A DNA stretch of 64,000 nt, taken from positions 62,001 to 126,000 of the forward strand of contig NZ_JABRWJ010000003.1 of NCBI RefSeq assembly GCF_013266755.1, written 5' to 3'. The notes beneath the pieces are model-generated. The model was not told where the DNA came from. It saw nothing but the letters and a program-made list of their open reading frames with translations, and made no database searches. Position numbers and translations under genes: made by a program. Below are positions 25,627 through 35,693 of the stretch, piece after piece (the stretch's first letter is position 1; every line of letters starts with the position of its first letter). This DNA comes from Pseudaquabacterium terrae. Lineage in GTDB: Bacteria; Pseudomonadota; Gammaproteobacteria; Burkholderiales; Burkholderiaceae_C.

Positions 25627-27213
25627 TCATCCCCCCTCGCGCTTCCCGTCGATCAGCCGCGGCACGCGCAGCGGGTTGCCCTCGCGCAGTGCACCGGGCA
25701 GCAGGGCGTCGGGCAGGTCCTGGTAGCACACCGGACGCAGGAAACGCTGAATCGCCAGCGCGCCGACCGATGTGCTGCGGCCGTCCGACGTGGCCGGGAA
25801 CGGTCCGCCGTGCACCATGGCATGCGCGACCTCGACCCCCGTCGGGAAACCGTTGACGAGGATGCGGCCGGCCTTGCGTTCCAGTACCGGAAGCAGTTGG
25901 CGTGCTTCGGCATGGTCCGCATCCGTCAGGTGCAGCGTCGCGGTCAGCTGGCCTTCCAGGTGTTCGGCGATGGTTCGCATTTGTGCGATGTCCTCGCAGT
26001 CGACCAGCACGCCGGCGGGGCCGAAGACCTCCTGCTCCAGCTCGGGCCGCGTGAGCACGGTGTGCGCCGTTGTCGAGAACAGCGCCGGCTGCGCCGCACC
26101 AGGCCGATCGTCGGCAGCGGAGGTACCACGCGCCAGTTCACGCACGCCGGCGACGCCCTGCAGGCGTTGCACGCCCGACTGGTAGGCCGAGTGAATGCCC
26201 GGCGTCAGCATCACCGCCGCGTCCTTGGCACCCAGGGCCGTGGTGGCCGCCGCCTTGAAGCGGTCGAACGCAGGGCCCGCGCTGCCGAGGACCAGGCCCG
26301 GGTTCGTGCAGAACTGCCCGACGCCCAGCACCAGCGAGTCGACCCAGGCCTGCGCCAGCGCTTCGGGCGCCGTGGCCAGCGCGCCCGGCAGCAGGAACAC
26401 CGGGTTGATGCTGCTCATTTCCGCAAAGACGGGAATCGGCTGCGGGCGCGCGGCGGCGATGCGGCACAGCGCCAGCCCGCCCGCGCGCGAGCCGGTGAAG
26501 CCGACGGCCTGGATCGCGGGGTGCGAGACCAGGGCCTGGCCGATGGCATTGCCTTCGCCGATCAGCAGCGAGAACACGCCCTCGGGCAGGCCGCAGGCCT
26601 GCACTGCTGCCTGGATCACGCGGCCGACCAGCTCGGAGGTGCCCAGGTGCCCCGGATGCGCCTTCACGACCACCGGGCAGCCCGCGGCCAGCGCCGACGC
26701 GGTATCGCCACCGGCCACCGAGAACGCCAGCGGGAAGTTGCTGGCGCCGAATACCGCGACCGGGCCGAGCGCGACGTTGCGCAACCGCAGGTCGGGGCGG
26801 CGCCCTGGCACGCGGTCGGGCAGCGCCCTGTCGATCGTCACGTCGAGCCAGCGGCCGTCGCGCACCACCGAGGCGAACAGCCGCAGCTGACCGACCGTGC
26901 GGCCGCGCTCACCTTCGAGCCGCGCCTTGGGCAGGCCGCTCTCGGCCTGCGCGCGTTCGATCAGCGCCGGCCCCAGGTCGACCAGGCCCTCGGCGATGCG
27001 CTCCAGGAAGTGCGCGCGCTGTTCGAGCGTGGTCTCGCGATAGCGGTCGAAGGCCGCGGCAGCCAGCGCGCAGGCGCGTTCGACCTCCGCCGCGCCGCCG
27101 CCCCCGAAACAGGGGCCGAGGCTTGAACCCGAAGCCGGGTCGATGGCCTGCAACTCGGCCAGCTGGCCCCGCACCGCGGCGCCGCCGATCAACATTTCGC
27201 CGGTGATCTTCAT
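25627..27213 (-). CDS. Alpha-ketoglutaric semialdehyde (2,5-dioxovalerate)-type aldehyde dehydrogenase
   Basis: A 528-residue NAD(P)-dependent aldehyde dehydrogenase of the KGSADH subgroup. The catalytic cysteine is in [10 protein letters not shown] (C302) and the general base in [13 protein letters not shown] (E265). The cofactor region has [15 protein letters not shown] and [16 protein letters not shown] enzymes oxidise 2,5-dioxopentanoate to 2-oxoglutarate at the end of sugar-acid pathways. The subgroup also includes other omega-semialdehyde oxidisers. It lies 13 bases downstream of the FAH-family gene, a pairing seen in oxidative pentose or uronate routes. Confidence 0.85.
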   Translation of the reverse strand: MKITGEMLIGGAAVRGQLAELQAIDPASGSSLGPCFGGGGAAEVERACALAAAAFDRYRETTLEQRAHFLERIAEGLVDLGPALIERAQAESGLPKARLEGERGRTVGQLRLFASVVRDGRWLDVTIDRALPDRVPGRRPDLRLRNVALGPVAVFGASNFPLAFSVAGGDTASALAAGCPVVVKAHPGHLGTSELVGRVIQAAVQACGLPEGVFSLLIGEGNAIGQALVSHPAIQAVGFTGSRAGGLALCRIAAARPQPIPVFAEMSSINPVFLLPGALATAPEALAQAWVDSLVLGVGQFCTNPGLVLGSAGPAFDRFKAAATTALGAKDAAVMLTPGIHSAYQSGVQRLQGVAGVRELARGTSAADDRPGAAQPALFSTTAHTVLTRPELEQEVFGPAGVLVDCEDIAQMRTIAEHLEGQLTATLHLTDADHAEARQLLPVLERKAGRILVNGFPTGVEVAHAMVHGGPFPATSDGRSTSVGALAIQRFLRPVCYQDLPDALLPGALREGNPLRVPRLIDGKREGG

Positions 27214-27226
27214 GTCTTGTCCCGAT

Positions 27227-28408
27227 TCAGAGCCTGCCGTCGGCGAGCAATCCGCGCGCGGCCAGGTTGGCGATCAGCGCCCGCAGGCCGAAGCGCCAAG
27301 GGGCCACCTGGTCGGAGGTGTTGACGAGGTTGCGCAAGGTGCCCAGCTTCGCGCTGCGGATCGTGACCTCGTCGCCCACGTGGTGGGTGAAGCCGTGTCC
27401 GGGTTCGCCGCGGTCCTCGGTCGGCGCGAACAGCGTGCCCAGGAACAGCATGAAGCCGTCCGGGTACTGGTGCGTCGCGTTGAGCGTCTGCGCGGCCAGG
27501 TCCTGCGGGTCGCGGCTGATGCGCTTCATCGAACTGCTGCCGCGCATCACGAAGCCGTCCTCGCCCTGGACCAGCAGCTCCACCTCCTGCGCACGCACGT
27601 CGTCGAGCGAGAAGGTGGCGTCGAACAGCCGGATGAACGGACCGATCGCGCACGAGGCGTTGTTGTCCTTGGCCTTGCTGAGCAGCAGCGCGCTGCGGCC
27701 TTCGAAGTCGCGCAGGTTCACGTCGTTGCCGAGCGCCGCACCGACGATGCGGCCGCGGCTGTCGACCGCGAGCACGACCTCGGGCTCGGGGTTATTCCAC
27801 GCCGACTGGGGGTGGATGCCGATCTCGACGCCGGTGCCGACGGCGGCCAGCGCCGGGGCCTTGGTGAAGATCTCGGCGTCGGGGCCGATGCCCACCTCGA
27901 GGTATTGCGACCACAGGCCCTGCTCGATCAGCAGCGCCTTCAGCTTCATCGCCTGCGGCGAGCCGGGCACCACGGCGGCCAGGTCGTCGCCGATTAGCGA
28001 GCGCACGCGGCCGCGTACCTCGGCCGCGCGGCCCGCGTCGCCGCGGGTCTGCTCCTCGATCACGCGCTCCAGCATGCTGGCCGCGAAGGTGACCCCGGCG
28101 GCCTTGATGACCTGCAGGTCGCAGGGAGCCAGCAGGTAGGGCTGGCTCGGGTCGGGCGAGGGCACCGAGTTCCTCAGCACGTCGTCGACGCTGCCGATGC
28201 GCCGCCCCGGCGTGCGCTGCACCAGCGCGGCCGGGTCCTCCCGGTCGAGCAGCGTGCTGACCGTGGCGGCGACCGTGCTCAGGTCGTAGACGCCGTCCTC
28301 GCGCAACGTGATGACCGCCGGCCCACCCAGCGGGCCCGGCAGCCACGCGCGGCCGATCAGCGTGCCGGCAAGGTGGTCGGCGGGAAGCATGTCCGAGCTC
28401 GAGTACAT
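27227..28408 (-). CDS. Fumarylacetoacetate hydrolase-family protein
   Basis: A 393-residue protein. AAGGAG stands six bases before the ATG at 28408, which decides the start over an open frame extending to 28438. The C-terminal FAH-type domain shows [34 protein letters not shown] with the family acidic metal ligands, and [21 protein letters not shown]. Proteins of this size next to KGSADH genes have been proposed as 2-keto-3-deoxy-sugar-acid dehydratases (AraD1-like) that yield the semialdehyde used by KGSADH. The exact reaction here is inference. Confidence 0.85.
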   Translation of the reverse strand: MYSSSDMLPADHLAGTLIGRAWLPGPLGGPAVITLREDGVYDLSTVAATVSTLLDREDPAALVQRTPGRRIGSVDDVLRNSVPSPDPSQPYLLAPCDLQVIKAAGVTFAASMLERVIEEQTRGDAGRAAEVRGRVRSLIGDDLAAVVPGSPQAMKLKALLIEQGLWSQYLEVGIGPDAEIFTKAPALAAVGTGVEIGIHPQSAWNNPEPEVVLAVDSRGRIVGAALGNDVNLRDFEGRSALLLSKAKDNNASCAIGPFIRLFDATFSLDDVRAQEVELLVQGEDGFVMRGSSSMKRISRDPQDLAAQTLNATHQYPDGFMLFLGTLFAPTEDRGEPGHGFTHHVGDEVTIRSAKLGTLRNLVNTSDQVAPWRFGLRALIANLAARGLLADGRL

Positions 28409-28447
28409 CGTGCACTCCTTGAATTGATTGATGGTCATCCCGCGGCC

Positions 28448-28882
28448 TCAGTCAAGGCGCAGTTCCTTTAGCGCCGACAGCCCGCCCAGCACCGCCTCGC
28501 CCGACTGCTTGCGCACCATGGTGTCCATGACCAGGATACGCTTGGCCAGCTTCTTGTCGACCACGGTCACCTCGACCGTGATCGTGTCGCCGACGAACAC
28601 CGGCCCGAGGAACTTCAGTTCCTGGCCGACATAGGCGAAGCCGGGGCCGGTGAGCTCGGTGTGGGCCGTCGAGACGATGGCGCCGGTGAGCAGGCCGTGC
28701 GCCACGCGCTTGCCGAACGGCGTGCCGGCCGCGAACGCGGCATCCATGTGCAGCGGATTGAGGTCGCCCGACAGATGGCCGAAGGCATCGACATCGGCGC
28801 CGGTGATGGTGCGCGACAGGGTCTGCTTGCGGCCGACCGGGATGTCGTCGAAGCGAAGCCGACGGGTGGTATGTGCGCTCAT
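28448..28882 (-). CDS. MaoC-family (R)-specific enoyl-CoA hydratase
   Basis: A 144-residue single hot-dog-fold protein. The hydratase motif SGDLNPLHMD contains the catalytic D-x4-H pair, followed by AFAAGTPFGKRVAHGLLTGAIVST. Such proteins hydrate 2-enoyl-CoA to (R)-3-hydroxyacyl-CoA. It is the second MaoC of the operon; the other lies at 34097-34522. The gene lies 36 bases downstream of the SDR gene, and a short-chain dehydrogenase next door could oxidise its product. Confidence 0.87.
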   Translation of the reverse strand: MSAHTTRRLRFDDIPVGRKQTLSRTITGADVDAFGHLSGDLNPLHMDAAFAAGTPFGKRVAHGLLTGAIVSTAHTELTGPGFAYVGQELKFLGPVFVGDTITVEVTVVDKKLAKRILVMDTMVRKQSGEAVLGGLSALKELRLD

Positions 28883-28918
28883 GGCGGGTTCCTTGGGGCT
28901 GTGGGGTGGGCGCTTCGG

Positions 28919-29698
28919 TCAGCGCGCGAGCGAGCCGCCGTCCACCGACAGGACGGCGCCGGTGACGTAGCCGTTTCCGGGCAGCGCGAAATACACGGCG
29001 GCCTCGGCGATGTCTTCGGGCGAACCGAGGTGGGGCGTCAGGCGGCGCTGCAGGAACGCCTTCTTCATCGCGAGCGGGTCGGCATCGCTGTCGATCAGGC
29101 GCCTGACCATCGGCGTTTCGACCGTGCCCGGGCAGATGCAGTTGATGCGGATGCGGTGGGGCGAGTGGTCGACCGCCATCGCCTTGGTCAGGCCGACCAG
29201 CGCGGCCTTGGCGGCGCAGTACGCGGCACGGTCCTTCAGCCCCTTCAGACCGGCTTCGGACGAGATGTTGATCACCGAGCCGGCGCCGCAGGCCAGCAGG
29301 TGCGGCAGCGTGTGATGGCTCACGAGGTACGCGGAGCGGACGTTGATGCGGAACAACGCGTCCCACTGCGCCGGCGCGGTGTCGACGACGTTGCCGGGCA
29401 CCGACAGCCCGGCGTTGTTGACGACGATGTCCAGCCCGCCGAAGCGATCCAGAACCGCGCGCACCAGCGAGCCCACGGCGTCGTCCGACGTCACGTCGGC
29501 GGCGAAGAACTGCGCCGTGCCGCCGACCTCGGCGATCGACCGCGCGACGGCTTCGCCGCGCTCGTGGTCGCGGCCGACGACGGCCACGCGTGCGCCCTCG
29601 GCCCCGAAGCGGCGGGCGATGGCTTCGCCGATGCCCGACGTGGCGCCGGTGACCAGCGCCACCTGGTCCATCAAGCGGCCTTCGGTGATCAGGGCCAT
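28919..29698 (-). CDS. Short-chain dehydrogenase/reductase
   Basis: A 259-residue SDR. The cofactor motif is TGATSGIG (about 17-24), NNAG lies near 95, and the active site has the Ser of INISSEAG followed by YCAAK (YxxxK). The end SVDGGSLAR is typical. Its ATG overlaps the stop of the iron-type dehydrogenase gene (TGATG), so the two are coupled. In this operon it may oxidise a hydroxyacyl-CoA or hydroxy acid; the substrate is not determined. Confidence 0.9.
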   Translation of the reverse strand: MALITEGRLMDQVALVTGATSGIGEAIARRFGAEGARVAVVGRDHERGEAVARSIAEVGGTAQFFAADVTSDDAVGSLVRAVLDRFGGLDIVVNNAGLSVPGNVVDTAPAQWDALFRINVRSAYLVSHHTLPHLLACGAGSVINISSEAGLKGLKDRAAYCAAKAALVGLTKAMAVDHSPHRIRINCICPGTVETPMVRRLIDSDADPLAMKKAFLQRRLTPHLGSPEDIAEAAVYFALPGNGYVTGAVLSVDGGSLAR

Positions 29699-30894
29699 CA
29701 CAGCGCCTCGTTCAGCAGGCGGACGAGGTCGTCCCGCACCGGCGCGCGCGGGTTCAGCCGGTTCAGCCGTTCGATGGTCAGCGAGCTCTCGACGATGCCG
29801 TCGATCTGGTCGCGCGTGATGCCGATCTGCGACAGCTTCGACGGCAGCCGCAGCACCTCCAGCAGGCGGAAGATGCGGGCAATGCCGCCCTCGACCTTCG
29901 CCTCGCGCGAGGCGCGGGGCGACTCGCCCAGCAGCTCGCCGATGCGGGCGAACCTGTCCGGAGCCACGGCGGCGTTGTAGCGCATGCCGTAGGGCAGCAG
30001 CAGGCCGACGATCTCGCCATGCGGGCGCGGCGCACGCTCGGCCACCGGGTAGGCCACGGCATGCACCCACGACACGCCCGAATTGGAGAAGGCGAGCGCC
30101 GAGAGGATGTTGCCCAGCATCATGTTGGAGCGCGCCTCCAGGTTGCTGCCCTGGTGCACGGCGATGGGAAGGTTCTCTGCGAGCAGCGCGATGGCGCGCT
30201 CGGCCAGCAGATCGCTCATCGGGTTGGCGCCCTGGTAGATCGGGTCGCCATCGCTCTCGACATAGCGGTGGTCCTTGCCGTAGTAGGCCTCGATGGCCTG
30301 CGTCAGCGCGTCCATGCCGGTGCAGGCGGTGATGGCGGGCGGCAATTTCAGGGTCAGCTCGGCGTCGAGCAGCGCCACGGCGGGCCGCAGACGGTTGTCC
30401 GACAGGCCGACCTTCATCTTCGACCGGTCGTCGGTGACGATGGCCACCGGCGACACCTCGGAGCCGGTGCCGGCCGTGGTCGGGATGGCGATGATCGGCA
30501 TCATGTCGCCAGGCACCTTGTTCTCGCCGTAGTAGTCCGACGGGTGCCCGCCGTGCGTCAGCAGCAGCGCAACGATCTTCGCCAGGTCGATGCAGGAGCC
30601 ACCGCCCAGCGCGACCAGCAGGTCAGGCTTCGTGGCACGCAAGGCAGCGCAGCAGGCCAGCACGGAAGCCATGTCCGGCTCCGGCATCGCCTGCGCATAC
30701 ACCTGCGGCTCGATGTCGGCCGCGCGCAGCACGTCCTCGATCCGGCGCAGCAGGCCCGCCTTCACGATGCCGGGATCGGTGACCACCGCCACGCGCCGGG
30801 CGCCCAGGCGGCGGATCAGCGCCGGCAGCCGCTGCACGGCACCGTTGCCGAACACGATCTGTCCGGCGCTGTTGAATTTCCACGCGTCGTTCAT
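29698..30894 (-). CDS. Iron-containing alcohol dehydrogenase
   Basis: A 398-residue group III dehydrogenase. It has the nucleotide-binding GGGSCIDLAK, the TTAGTGSEVSPVA signature, TGMDALTQAIEAYY with a metal-ligand Asp and nearby His, and GVSWVHAVAYPVAERAPRPHGE with the other metal-binding His residues. These enzymes interconvert alcohols, or 4-hydroxybutyrate-like hydroxy acids, with aldehydes. The adjacent semialdehyde dehydrogenase would complete oxidation to an acid. The start ATG overlaps the CoA-transferase stop (ATGA). Confidence 0.9.
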   Translation of the reverse strand: MNDAWKFNSAGQIVFGNGAVQRLPALIRRLGARRVAVVTDPGIVKAGLLRRIEDVLRAADIEPQVYAQAMPEPDMASVLACCAALRATKPDLLVALGGGSCIDLAKIVALLLTHGGHPSDYYGENKVPGDMMPIIAIPTTAGTGSEVSPVAIVTDDRSKMKVGLSDNRLRPAVALLDAELTLKLPPAITACTGMDALTQAIEAYYGKDHRYVESDGDPIYQGANPMSDLLAERAIALLAENLPIAVHQGSNLEARSNMMLGNILSALAFSNSGVSWVHAVAYPVAERAPRPHGEIVGLLLPYGMRYNAAVAPDRFARIGELLGESPRASREAKVEGGIARIFRLLEVLRLPSKLSQIGITRDQIDGIVESSLTIERLNRLNPRAPVRDDLVRLLNEAL

Positions 30895-32090
30895 GCCGGC
30901 GTTCTCTTCACCGCCATCGGCTTGACGACCTTGCTCTCGACCAGCGCCTCGATCTGCGCGCTGTCGTAGCCCAGCTCGGCCAGCACCTCGCGGGTGTGCT
31001 CGCCGATGCGCGGCGGCGGGCGCGTCACCGGCGGCGCTTCGCCGTCGTAGCGCACCGGGTGCGCCAGCAGCCTGACGGCGCCGGCATCCGGATGCTCGAC
31101 GTCCATGATCATCTTGTTGAAGGCCACCTGCGGGTCGGCGGCGACCTGCTCGTAGTCGTTGACCGGCGCGTTCCAGACGTCGCAGCGCGCGAAGACGGCT
31201 TCCCATTCGGCGGTGGTCTTATGCTTCAGCGCGGCGCACACGGCCTGGTGGATCTCGCTGCGCTTGTCGGTCTGGTCGCGGTCCGAATAACGCCCGAACG
31301 GCTCGGCACCGAAGGCGCTGACGAGCTTGTCGGCCGAGGTCAGCGAGATCGCGATCCAGCCGTCGCTGGTCTGGTACACGCCGTACGGCGCCGGGTGGAA
31401 GCGGCTGCCCATGCCGGGCGAGCTGCGCTGCCACAGCGGACCCTTGTTCAGGAAGTAGGTCAGCGGCTCGATCTGCAGGTCGAGCGCGGCGTTGAGCAGG
31501 TTGCTCTCGATGAGCTTGCCCTTGCCGGTCTTCTCGCGCTCGTACATCGCAGCGACGACGCCGAAGGCGCCGAGCATCGCGGCATGCTGATCGACGATCG
31601 CCGATCCCACGGGGGTCGGCGGCGATCCCGCCTCGCCGGACAACATCGCGATGCCGCTCATGCATTGCAGCAGCAGGTCCTGGCCCGGGCGTTCCAGGTA
31701 CGGGCCGTCCGATCCATAGCCGGTGCACGAGCAGTAGATCAGGCGCGGGTTGATGGACTTCAGCGTCTCGTAGTCGAAGCCGAGGCGCTTCATCACGCCG
31801 GGACGGTAGTTCTCGACCAGCACGTCCGCCTCGCGCACCATGCGCAGGATGATCTCCTTCGCCTCGGGCGTGCGCAGGTCGATCGACAGGCTGCGCTGGT
31901 TGCGGTTGCCGAGCATGAAGAAGACGCTGACGCCCTCGATGAACGCGTCGAAGCCGGCCCAGTGGCGCTCGAAGGCGCCCTTCGGCGGCTCGATCTTGAT
32001 CACGTCGGCGCCGAGGTCGGCGAGCATCTGCACGGCCGACGGGCCCTGCAGGAAGTGGGTGAAGCTGAGGACCTTGATGTCTTTGAACAC
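30891..32090 (-). CDS. CaiB/BaiF family CoA-transferase
   Basis: A 399-residue family III CoA-transferase. I use the GTG at 32090 because GGAG lies six bases upstream and the family begins MFKDIKVLSFTHFLQGPSAV; a TTG at 32102 is also open. The segments LGADVIKIEPP, NRNQRSLSIDLRTPEAKEI, ADVLVENYRPGVM and GYGSDGPYLERPGQDLLLQ are typical, with the likely catalytic aspartate at D138. It should activate an organic acid by moving CoA from succinyl-CoA or another donor. That makes it the probable entry step for the acyl-CoA enzymes encoded upstream. Confidence 0.92.
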   Translation of the reverse strand: MFKDIKVLSFTHFLQGPSAVQMLADLGADVIKIEPPKGAFERHWAGFDAFIEGVSVFFMLGNRNQRSLSIDLRTPEAKEIILRMVREADVLVENYRPGVMKRLGFDYETLKSINPRLIYCSCTGYGSDGPYLERPGQDLLLQCMSGIAMLSGEAGSPPTPVGSAIVDQHAAMLGAFGVVAAMYEREKTGKGKLIESNLLNAALDLQIEPLTYFLNKGPLWQRSSPGMGSRFHPAPYGVYQTSDGWIAISLTSADKLVSAFGAEPFGRYSDRDQTDKRSEIHQAVCAALKHKTTAEWEAVFARCDVWNAPVNDYEQVAADPQVAFNKMIMDVEHPDAGAVRLLAHPVRYDGEAPPVTRPPPRIGEHTREVLAELGYDSAQIEALVESKVVKPMAVKRTPA

Positions 32091-32126
32091 GACGGACTCC
32101 AATTCAGTATTCGGTGGTGCGGGGGG

Positions 32127-33272
32127 TCACTTCAGCAGGTCCCGCGAAATGATCATTCGCTGGATCTCGGACGTGCCTTCGACGATCTCCAGCACCTTCG
32201 CGTCGCCGAAGGCGCGCGACACCGGGTACTCGCTCATGATTCCGTAGCCGCCGTGGATCTGAATCGCCTGGTGCGCGGCTTCCATCGCGCGTTCGGTGGC
32301 GAACAGCTTGGCCATCGACGCTTCCCGGTCGAAGGGCAGGCCTTCGTCCTTCAGCGCCGCAGCCTGGTACAGCATCAGGCGCGCGGCATGCGTGTGCGTC
32401 GCCATGTCGGCCAGCTTGAACTGCAGCGCCTGGAAACTCGCGATCGGCTTGCCGAACTGCGAGCGGTCCTTCATGTAGGCGGTCGAGCGGTCGAGCGAGC
32501 CCTGCAGGATGCCCAGCGCCATGGCGCCGATCAGGATGCGGCCGGTGTTGATGGTCGACAAGGTCTGCCGCAGGCCGGCGCCGCGTTCGCCCAGCAGGTT
32601 CTCGGCCGGCACGCGGCAGTTGTCGAAGAACAGCTCGTACGTGCTCGACGCGCGCCAGCCGATCTTCTTCAGCTTCTTGCCGGTGCTGAAGCCCGGCGTG
32701 CCGGCGGGCACGATGATGTTGGAGATCTCGCTGCGGCCGTCCGGCTTCTTGCCGGTGACGGCGGCCAGCACCAGCGGGCCGCTCACTTCGGTACCCGAGT
32801 TGCTGATGAAGATCTTCGCGCCGTGGATGCTCCAGTGGCCGTCGACCAGCGTGGCCCGGGTCTGGATCGAGGCGGCGTCGGAGCCGGCATTGGGCTCGGT
32901 CAGTGCGATCGAGCCGATGCGCGAACCGTCGAGAATCGGGCGCAGGAACTGATGCTTCTGCGCGTCGCTGCCGAAGTTGTTCAACAGGCTGGCGACCGAC
33001 GAATTGGCCATCAATGAATTGGCGACCGCGCAATCGACGCGCGCCAGCTCTTCCAGCACGATCACGAACGACAGCCACGAGCCGCCGCCGCCGCCGTGCG
33101 CTTCCGGGTAGGGCAGGCCGGTGAAGCCCAGCTCGCCGGCCTGGCGCCAGACGTCGTACGGAAAGCCTTGCCCTTCCCACAGTTCTTCGGAAATCGGGGC
33201 GATCGCGCCTTCGGCGAAACGGCGCGCCGCGTCGCGGATCATCGTGCGCTCGTCGTTCATCCAGGGGTGCAT
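32127..33272 (-). CDS. Acyl-CoA dehydrogenase
   Basis: A 381-residue FAD-dependent dehydrogenase of normal length. Family segments are TEPNAGSDAASIQTRA, the FAD-contact region KIFISNSG, QFGKPIASFQALQFKLADM and IQIHGGYGIMSEYPVSR. The catalytic glutamate lies in LEIVEGTSEIQ (about E365). It introduces the alpha,beta double bond into an acyl-CoA, feeding the enoyl-CoA hydratases encoded next to it. The enoyl-CoA hydratase gene lies seven bases upstream in the same direction. Confidence 0.92.
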   Translation of the reverse strand: MHPWMNDERTMIRDAARRFAEGAIAPISEELWEGQGFPYDVWRQAGELGFTGLPYPEAHGGGGGSWLSFVIVLEELARVDCAVANSLMANSSVASLLNNFGSDAQKHQFLRPILDGSRIGSIALTEPNAGSDAASIQTRATLVDGHWSIHGAKIFISNSGTEVSGPLVLAAVTGKKPDGRSEISNIIVPAGTPGFSTGKKLKKIGWRASSTYELFFDNCRVPAENLLGERGAGLRQTLSTINTGRILIGAMALGILQGSLDRSTAYMKDRSQFGKPIASFQALQFKLADMATHTHAARLMLYQAAALKDEGLPFDREASMAKLFATERAMEAAHQAIQIHGGYGIMSEYPVSRAFGDAKVLEIVEGTSEIQRMIISRDLLK

Positions 33273-33279
33273 GGGGAAC

Positions 33280-34092
33280 TCACTTCAATTCGTTGGGGGT
33301 GGTGCGAGCGCGTGCGGCCTTGGCGTCGCGACGCGAAAGAAAGTCGCGCAGTCCGGCGCGGGCATGGGGCGCACTGAAGTTCAGCGCATAGCTGGCTGCT
33401 TCCAATTCCAGGCCCGCCTGCAGCGGCAGCTCGGCGGCGCGGTTCAGCGCACGCTTGGCCATCTCCAGGGCGAACGGATGGTGGGCCGCAAACGACGCGG
33501 CGAACTCGAAGGTGGCTTCGCGCAGCGCTTGCGGCGACGCGACACGATTGACGAAGCCGAAATCGCGGCATTCGTCCACCGTGTAATGGCGCCCGGACAG
33601 CACCATTTCCCTGGCCCGCGTCAGGCCCATCCTGTGCACGGCGAGCTGCGTGCCGCCCCAGCCGGGCATGGTGTCGAGCGTGATCTCGGGGAAGCCGAAA
33701 ACCGCACGGGTGGAGGCGACGATGAAGTCGCACGCCAGCGCCAGCTCGAAGCCGCCACCGAGCGCGTAGCCGTTGACCATCGCGATGGTCGGCTTTGCAA
33801 AGTCGTGAATGCGCTGAAAGACCCGGTGGCCGGCGACCATGTCGCGGTAGGCGGCCACCGGTTCCATCCCGGCCAGGGCCTCGACATCGTTGCCGGCGAC
33901 GAACGCCTTGCTGCCCGCGCCGGTGATCACCACCACGCGCGTGGCTTCGTCGGCGGCTGCCTCGTCCAGTGCGCCGTCCAACAGCTGCAGCAGTCCGGGC
34001 GCAAAGGCGTTGAGCTTGTCGGCGCGGTTCACGGTCAGCAAGCGGACGGCGCCGACCTGCTCGCACAACAACATCGAAGCGGCGGCGTTCAT
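33280..34092 (-). CDS. Enoyl-CoA hydratase/isomerase (crotonase family)
   Basis: A 270-residue crotonase. The oxyanion-hole segments are AGNDVEALAGM and VNGYALGGGFELALACDF. FPEITLDTMPGWGGTQ supplies the first active-site acidic residue, and the second position is in the following helix. Four bases separate it from the MaoC gene upstream. It likely hydrates the enoyl-CoA produced by the acyl-CoA dehydrogenase. Isomerase or hydrolase activity cannot be excluded from sequence alone. Confidence 0.9.
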   Translation of the reverse strand: MNAAASMLLCEQVGAVRLLTVNRADKLNAFAPGLLQLLDGALDEAAADEATRVVVITGAGSKAFVAGNDVEALAGMEPVAAYRDMVAGHRVFQRIHDFAKPTIAMVNGYALGGGFELALACDFIVASTRAVFGFPEITLDTMPGWGGTQLAVHRMGLTRAREMVLSGRHYTVDECRDFGFVNRVASPQALREATFEFAASFAAHHPFALEMAKRALNRAAELPLQAGLELEAASYALNFSAPHARAGLRDFLSRRDAKAARARTTPNELK

Positions 34093-34096
34093 GGCG

Positions 34097-34522
34097 TCAC
34101 AGCACCTTCAGGTAGGTCTTGCCGCTGGCGACGACAACACCCTTCTGATTGGTCACCGTGGCGGTGAAGATGCAGGTGTTGCGCGGCTCGTCCTTGTCCG
34201 CCAGGTCGAGCCGGGCGGTGACGGTGTCGCCGATGTAGACCGGCGCCGTGAAGGTGATGTCGTAGCGGTGCGAGACGGCGCCGGGGTTCGGCGCCTTCGC
34301 GGCCATGGTGCCCATCACGGTTGCCAGGAAGCCGACCGACAGGGCGCCCTGCGCGATGCGCTTCTCGAAGCGTGTCGTCTTGGCGTATTCCTCGTTGACG
34401 TGAACGCCGTAGAAGTCGCCGACGATGCCGGCGAAGCCGTACACGTCGTACTCGGAGACCGTCTTGGCGAATTCGGCGTGGTCGCCGACCGCGTAGCAGT
34501 CCATGTGGGGTCGCTTGGCCAT
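34097..34522 (-). CDS. MaoC-family dehydratase
   Basis: A 141-residue hot-dog protein with the hydratase motif VGDFYGVHVNEEYAKTTRF (D-x4-H) and KRIAQGALSVGFLATVMG. It lies 14 bases after the TRAP receptor gene in the same direction. It is only distantly similar to the second MaoC at 28448-28882, so the two probably act on different enoyl-CoA intermediates. Confidence 0.87.
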   Translation of the reverse strand: MAKRPHMDCYAVGDHAEFAKTVSEYDVYGFAGIVGDFYGVHVNEEYAKTTRFEKRIAQGALSVGFLATVMGTMAAKAPNPGAVSHRYDITFTAPVYIGDTVTARLDLADKDEPRNTCIFTATVTNQKGVVVASGKTYLKVL

Positions 34523-34536
34523 GATGTGCTTGCCTC

Positions 34537-35517
34537 TTACAGCTTGGCCTTCTGGACCTTGTCGAACAGCGCCTTGCCGTCGGGAATGGCGGCCACCAGC
34601 GCCTCGGTGGTCTTCGTCGTCTGCGCCTTCATCGCGGCGACATCCGGCTCGACGACCTGCACGCCGGCCTTCTTCATCTTGTCCATCGATTCGGCGTAGG
34701 ACTTCTTGTAGAAGTCGCGGCCGGCCTGAAGCGCCTCGGTGGCCGACTCCTGGACGATCTGCTGGTGCTTGGGCGACAGCTTCTCGAACTTCGACTTCGA
34801 GGCGATCAGCAGCGCCGGCAGGTAGTGCACGCGGGTGCGGTTGTAGAACTTGGAGACCTCGACGAACTTGTCCTGCAGGAACTGGTCGGGCGAGGTGTCC
34901 GCTCCGTCGACCACGCCCTGCTGCAGAGCCAGGTAGACGTCGCCGTAGGCCATCGGCGTGGGTTGCGCGCCGAACGACTCGTAGGCCTTCACGTAGCCGG
35001 GCGACTGCATCACGCGCACCTTCATGCCGGACATGTCGGCGCCCTTGTTGATGGGCCTGGCCGAGAAGATGTTGCGTTCCATCACCGACAGGAAGCCCAG
35101 GCCGATCAGGTTGTGCTGCGGCAGCATGGCCAGGAATTCCTTGCCGACCGGGCCCGACAGCACCTTGTTGGCCTGGTCGACGCTGTCGAACAGGTAGGGC
35201 ACGTCGAACAGGCTGTAGGCCTTGACCGTGTTGGTCAGCGGCGCCTGCGCGGTGACGAACAGGTCGAGCGCGCCGGTGCGGCCGGCCTGGATCATCTTGA
35301 CCTCGCCGCCGAGTTGCGACTGCGGGAACAGGTTGATCTTGATCTCGCCATTCGACTTCCTGGCCGCGATCTCGGCCATGCGCTGGGCCATGAACTGGTA
35401 GTGGCTGTCGGGCGACAGGGTATGGCCGAGGTTGAGCTGCACCTGCTCGGCGTGTGCCGAGAAGCCGGCGGCGGCGGTGGCACAAGCCAGGGCCATGCGA
35501 ATGACGAACGATTTCAT
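34537..35517 (-). CDS. dctP: TRAP transporter substrate-binding protein (DctP)
   Basis: A 326-residue periplasmic receptor with signal peptide (AHA-EQ near residue 24). Family segments are LNLGHTLSPDSHYQFMAQRMAEI, VRVMQSPGYVKAYESFGAQPTPMAYGDVYLALQQGVVDG and the arginine of the carboxylate-binding site in that stretch. GGAG precedes the ATG. Its promoter carries module 2 of the shared AraC-type element. It is the first gene of an eleven-gene run down to the AraC gene. The ligand is expected to be an organic acid. Confidence 0.92.
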   Translation of the reverse strand: MKSFVIRMALACATAAAGFSAHAEQVQLNLGHTLSPDSHYQFMAQRMAEIAARKSNGEIKINLFPQSQLGGEVKMIQAGRTGALDLFVTAQAPLTNTVKAYSLFDVPYLFDSVDQANKVLSGPVGKEFLAMLPQHNLIGLGFLSVMERNIFSARPINKGADMSGMKVRVMQSPGYVKAYESFGAQPTPMAYGDVYLALQQGVVDGADTSPDQFLQDKFVEVSKFYNRTRVHYLPALLIASKSKFEKLSPKHQQIVQESATEALQAGRDFYKKSYAESMDKMKKAGVQVVEPDVAAMKAQTTKTTEALVAAIPDGKALFDKVQKAKL

Positions 35518-35586
35518 GAAGTCTCCGATTGAGAACGGGGTTTCAAATGGAGCGCCTCGATGGCGCCTTCTTCTGGGAATGCAGTC

Positions 35587-35651
35587 ATGTTATTCAGAGG
35601 CACACGAATGGCGTTAGGACGTCAGGCCCGAATGCTTGGACTATTCGACAG
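35587..35651 (-). promoter_or_regulatory. AraC-type promoter module 2 (upstream of dctP operon)
   Basis: TTAGGACG (35614-35621) and CTTGGACT (35635-35642), starting 21 bp apart, are followed on the plus strand by ATTCGACAG. On the minus strand the -10 is TAACAT (35592-35587), exactly 21 bases from the proximal half-site, and the dctP ATG is 70 bases further. The layout is the same as at modules 1 and 3. Confidence 0.85.
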
Positions 35652-35693
35652 CCCTGCAAACGGGCTGTTCGGCATGCCGCAGGCACGCAAATG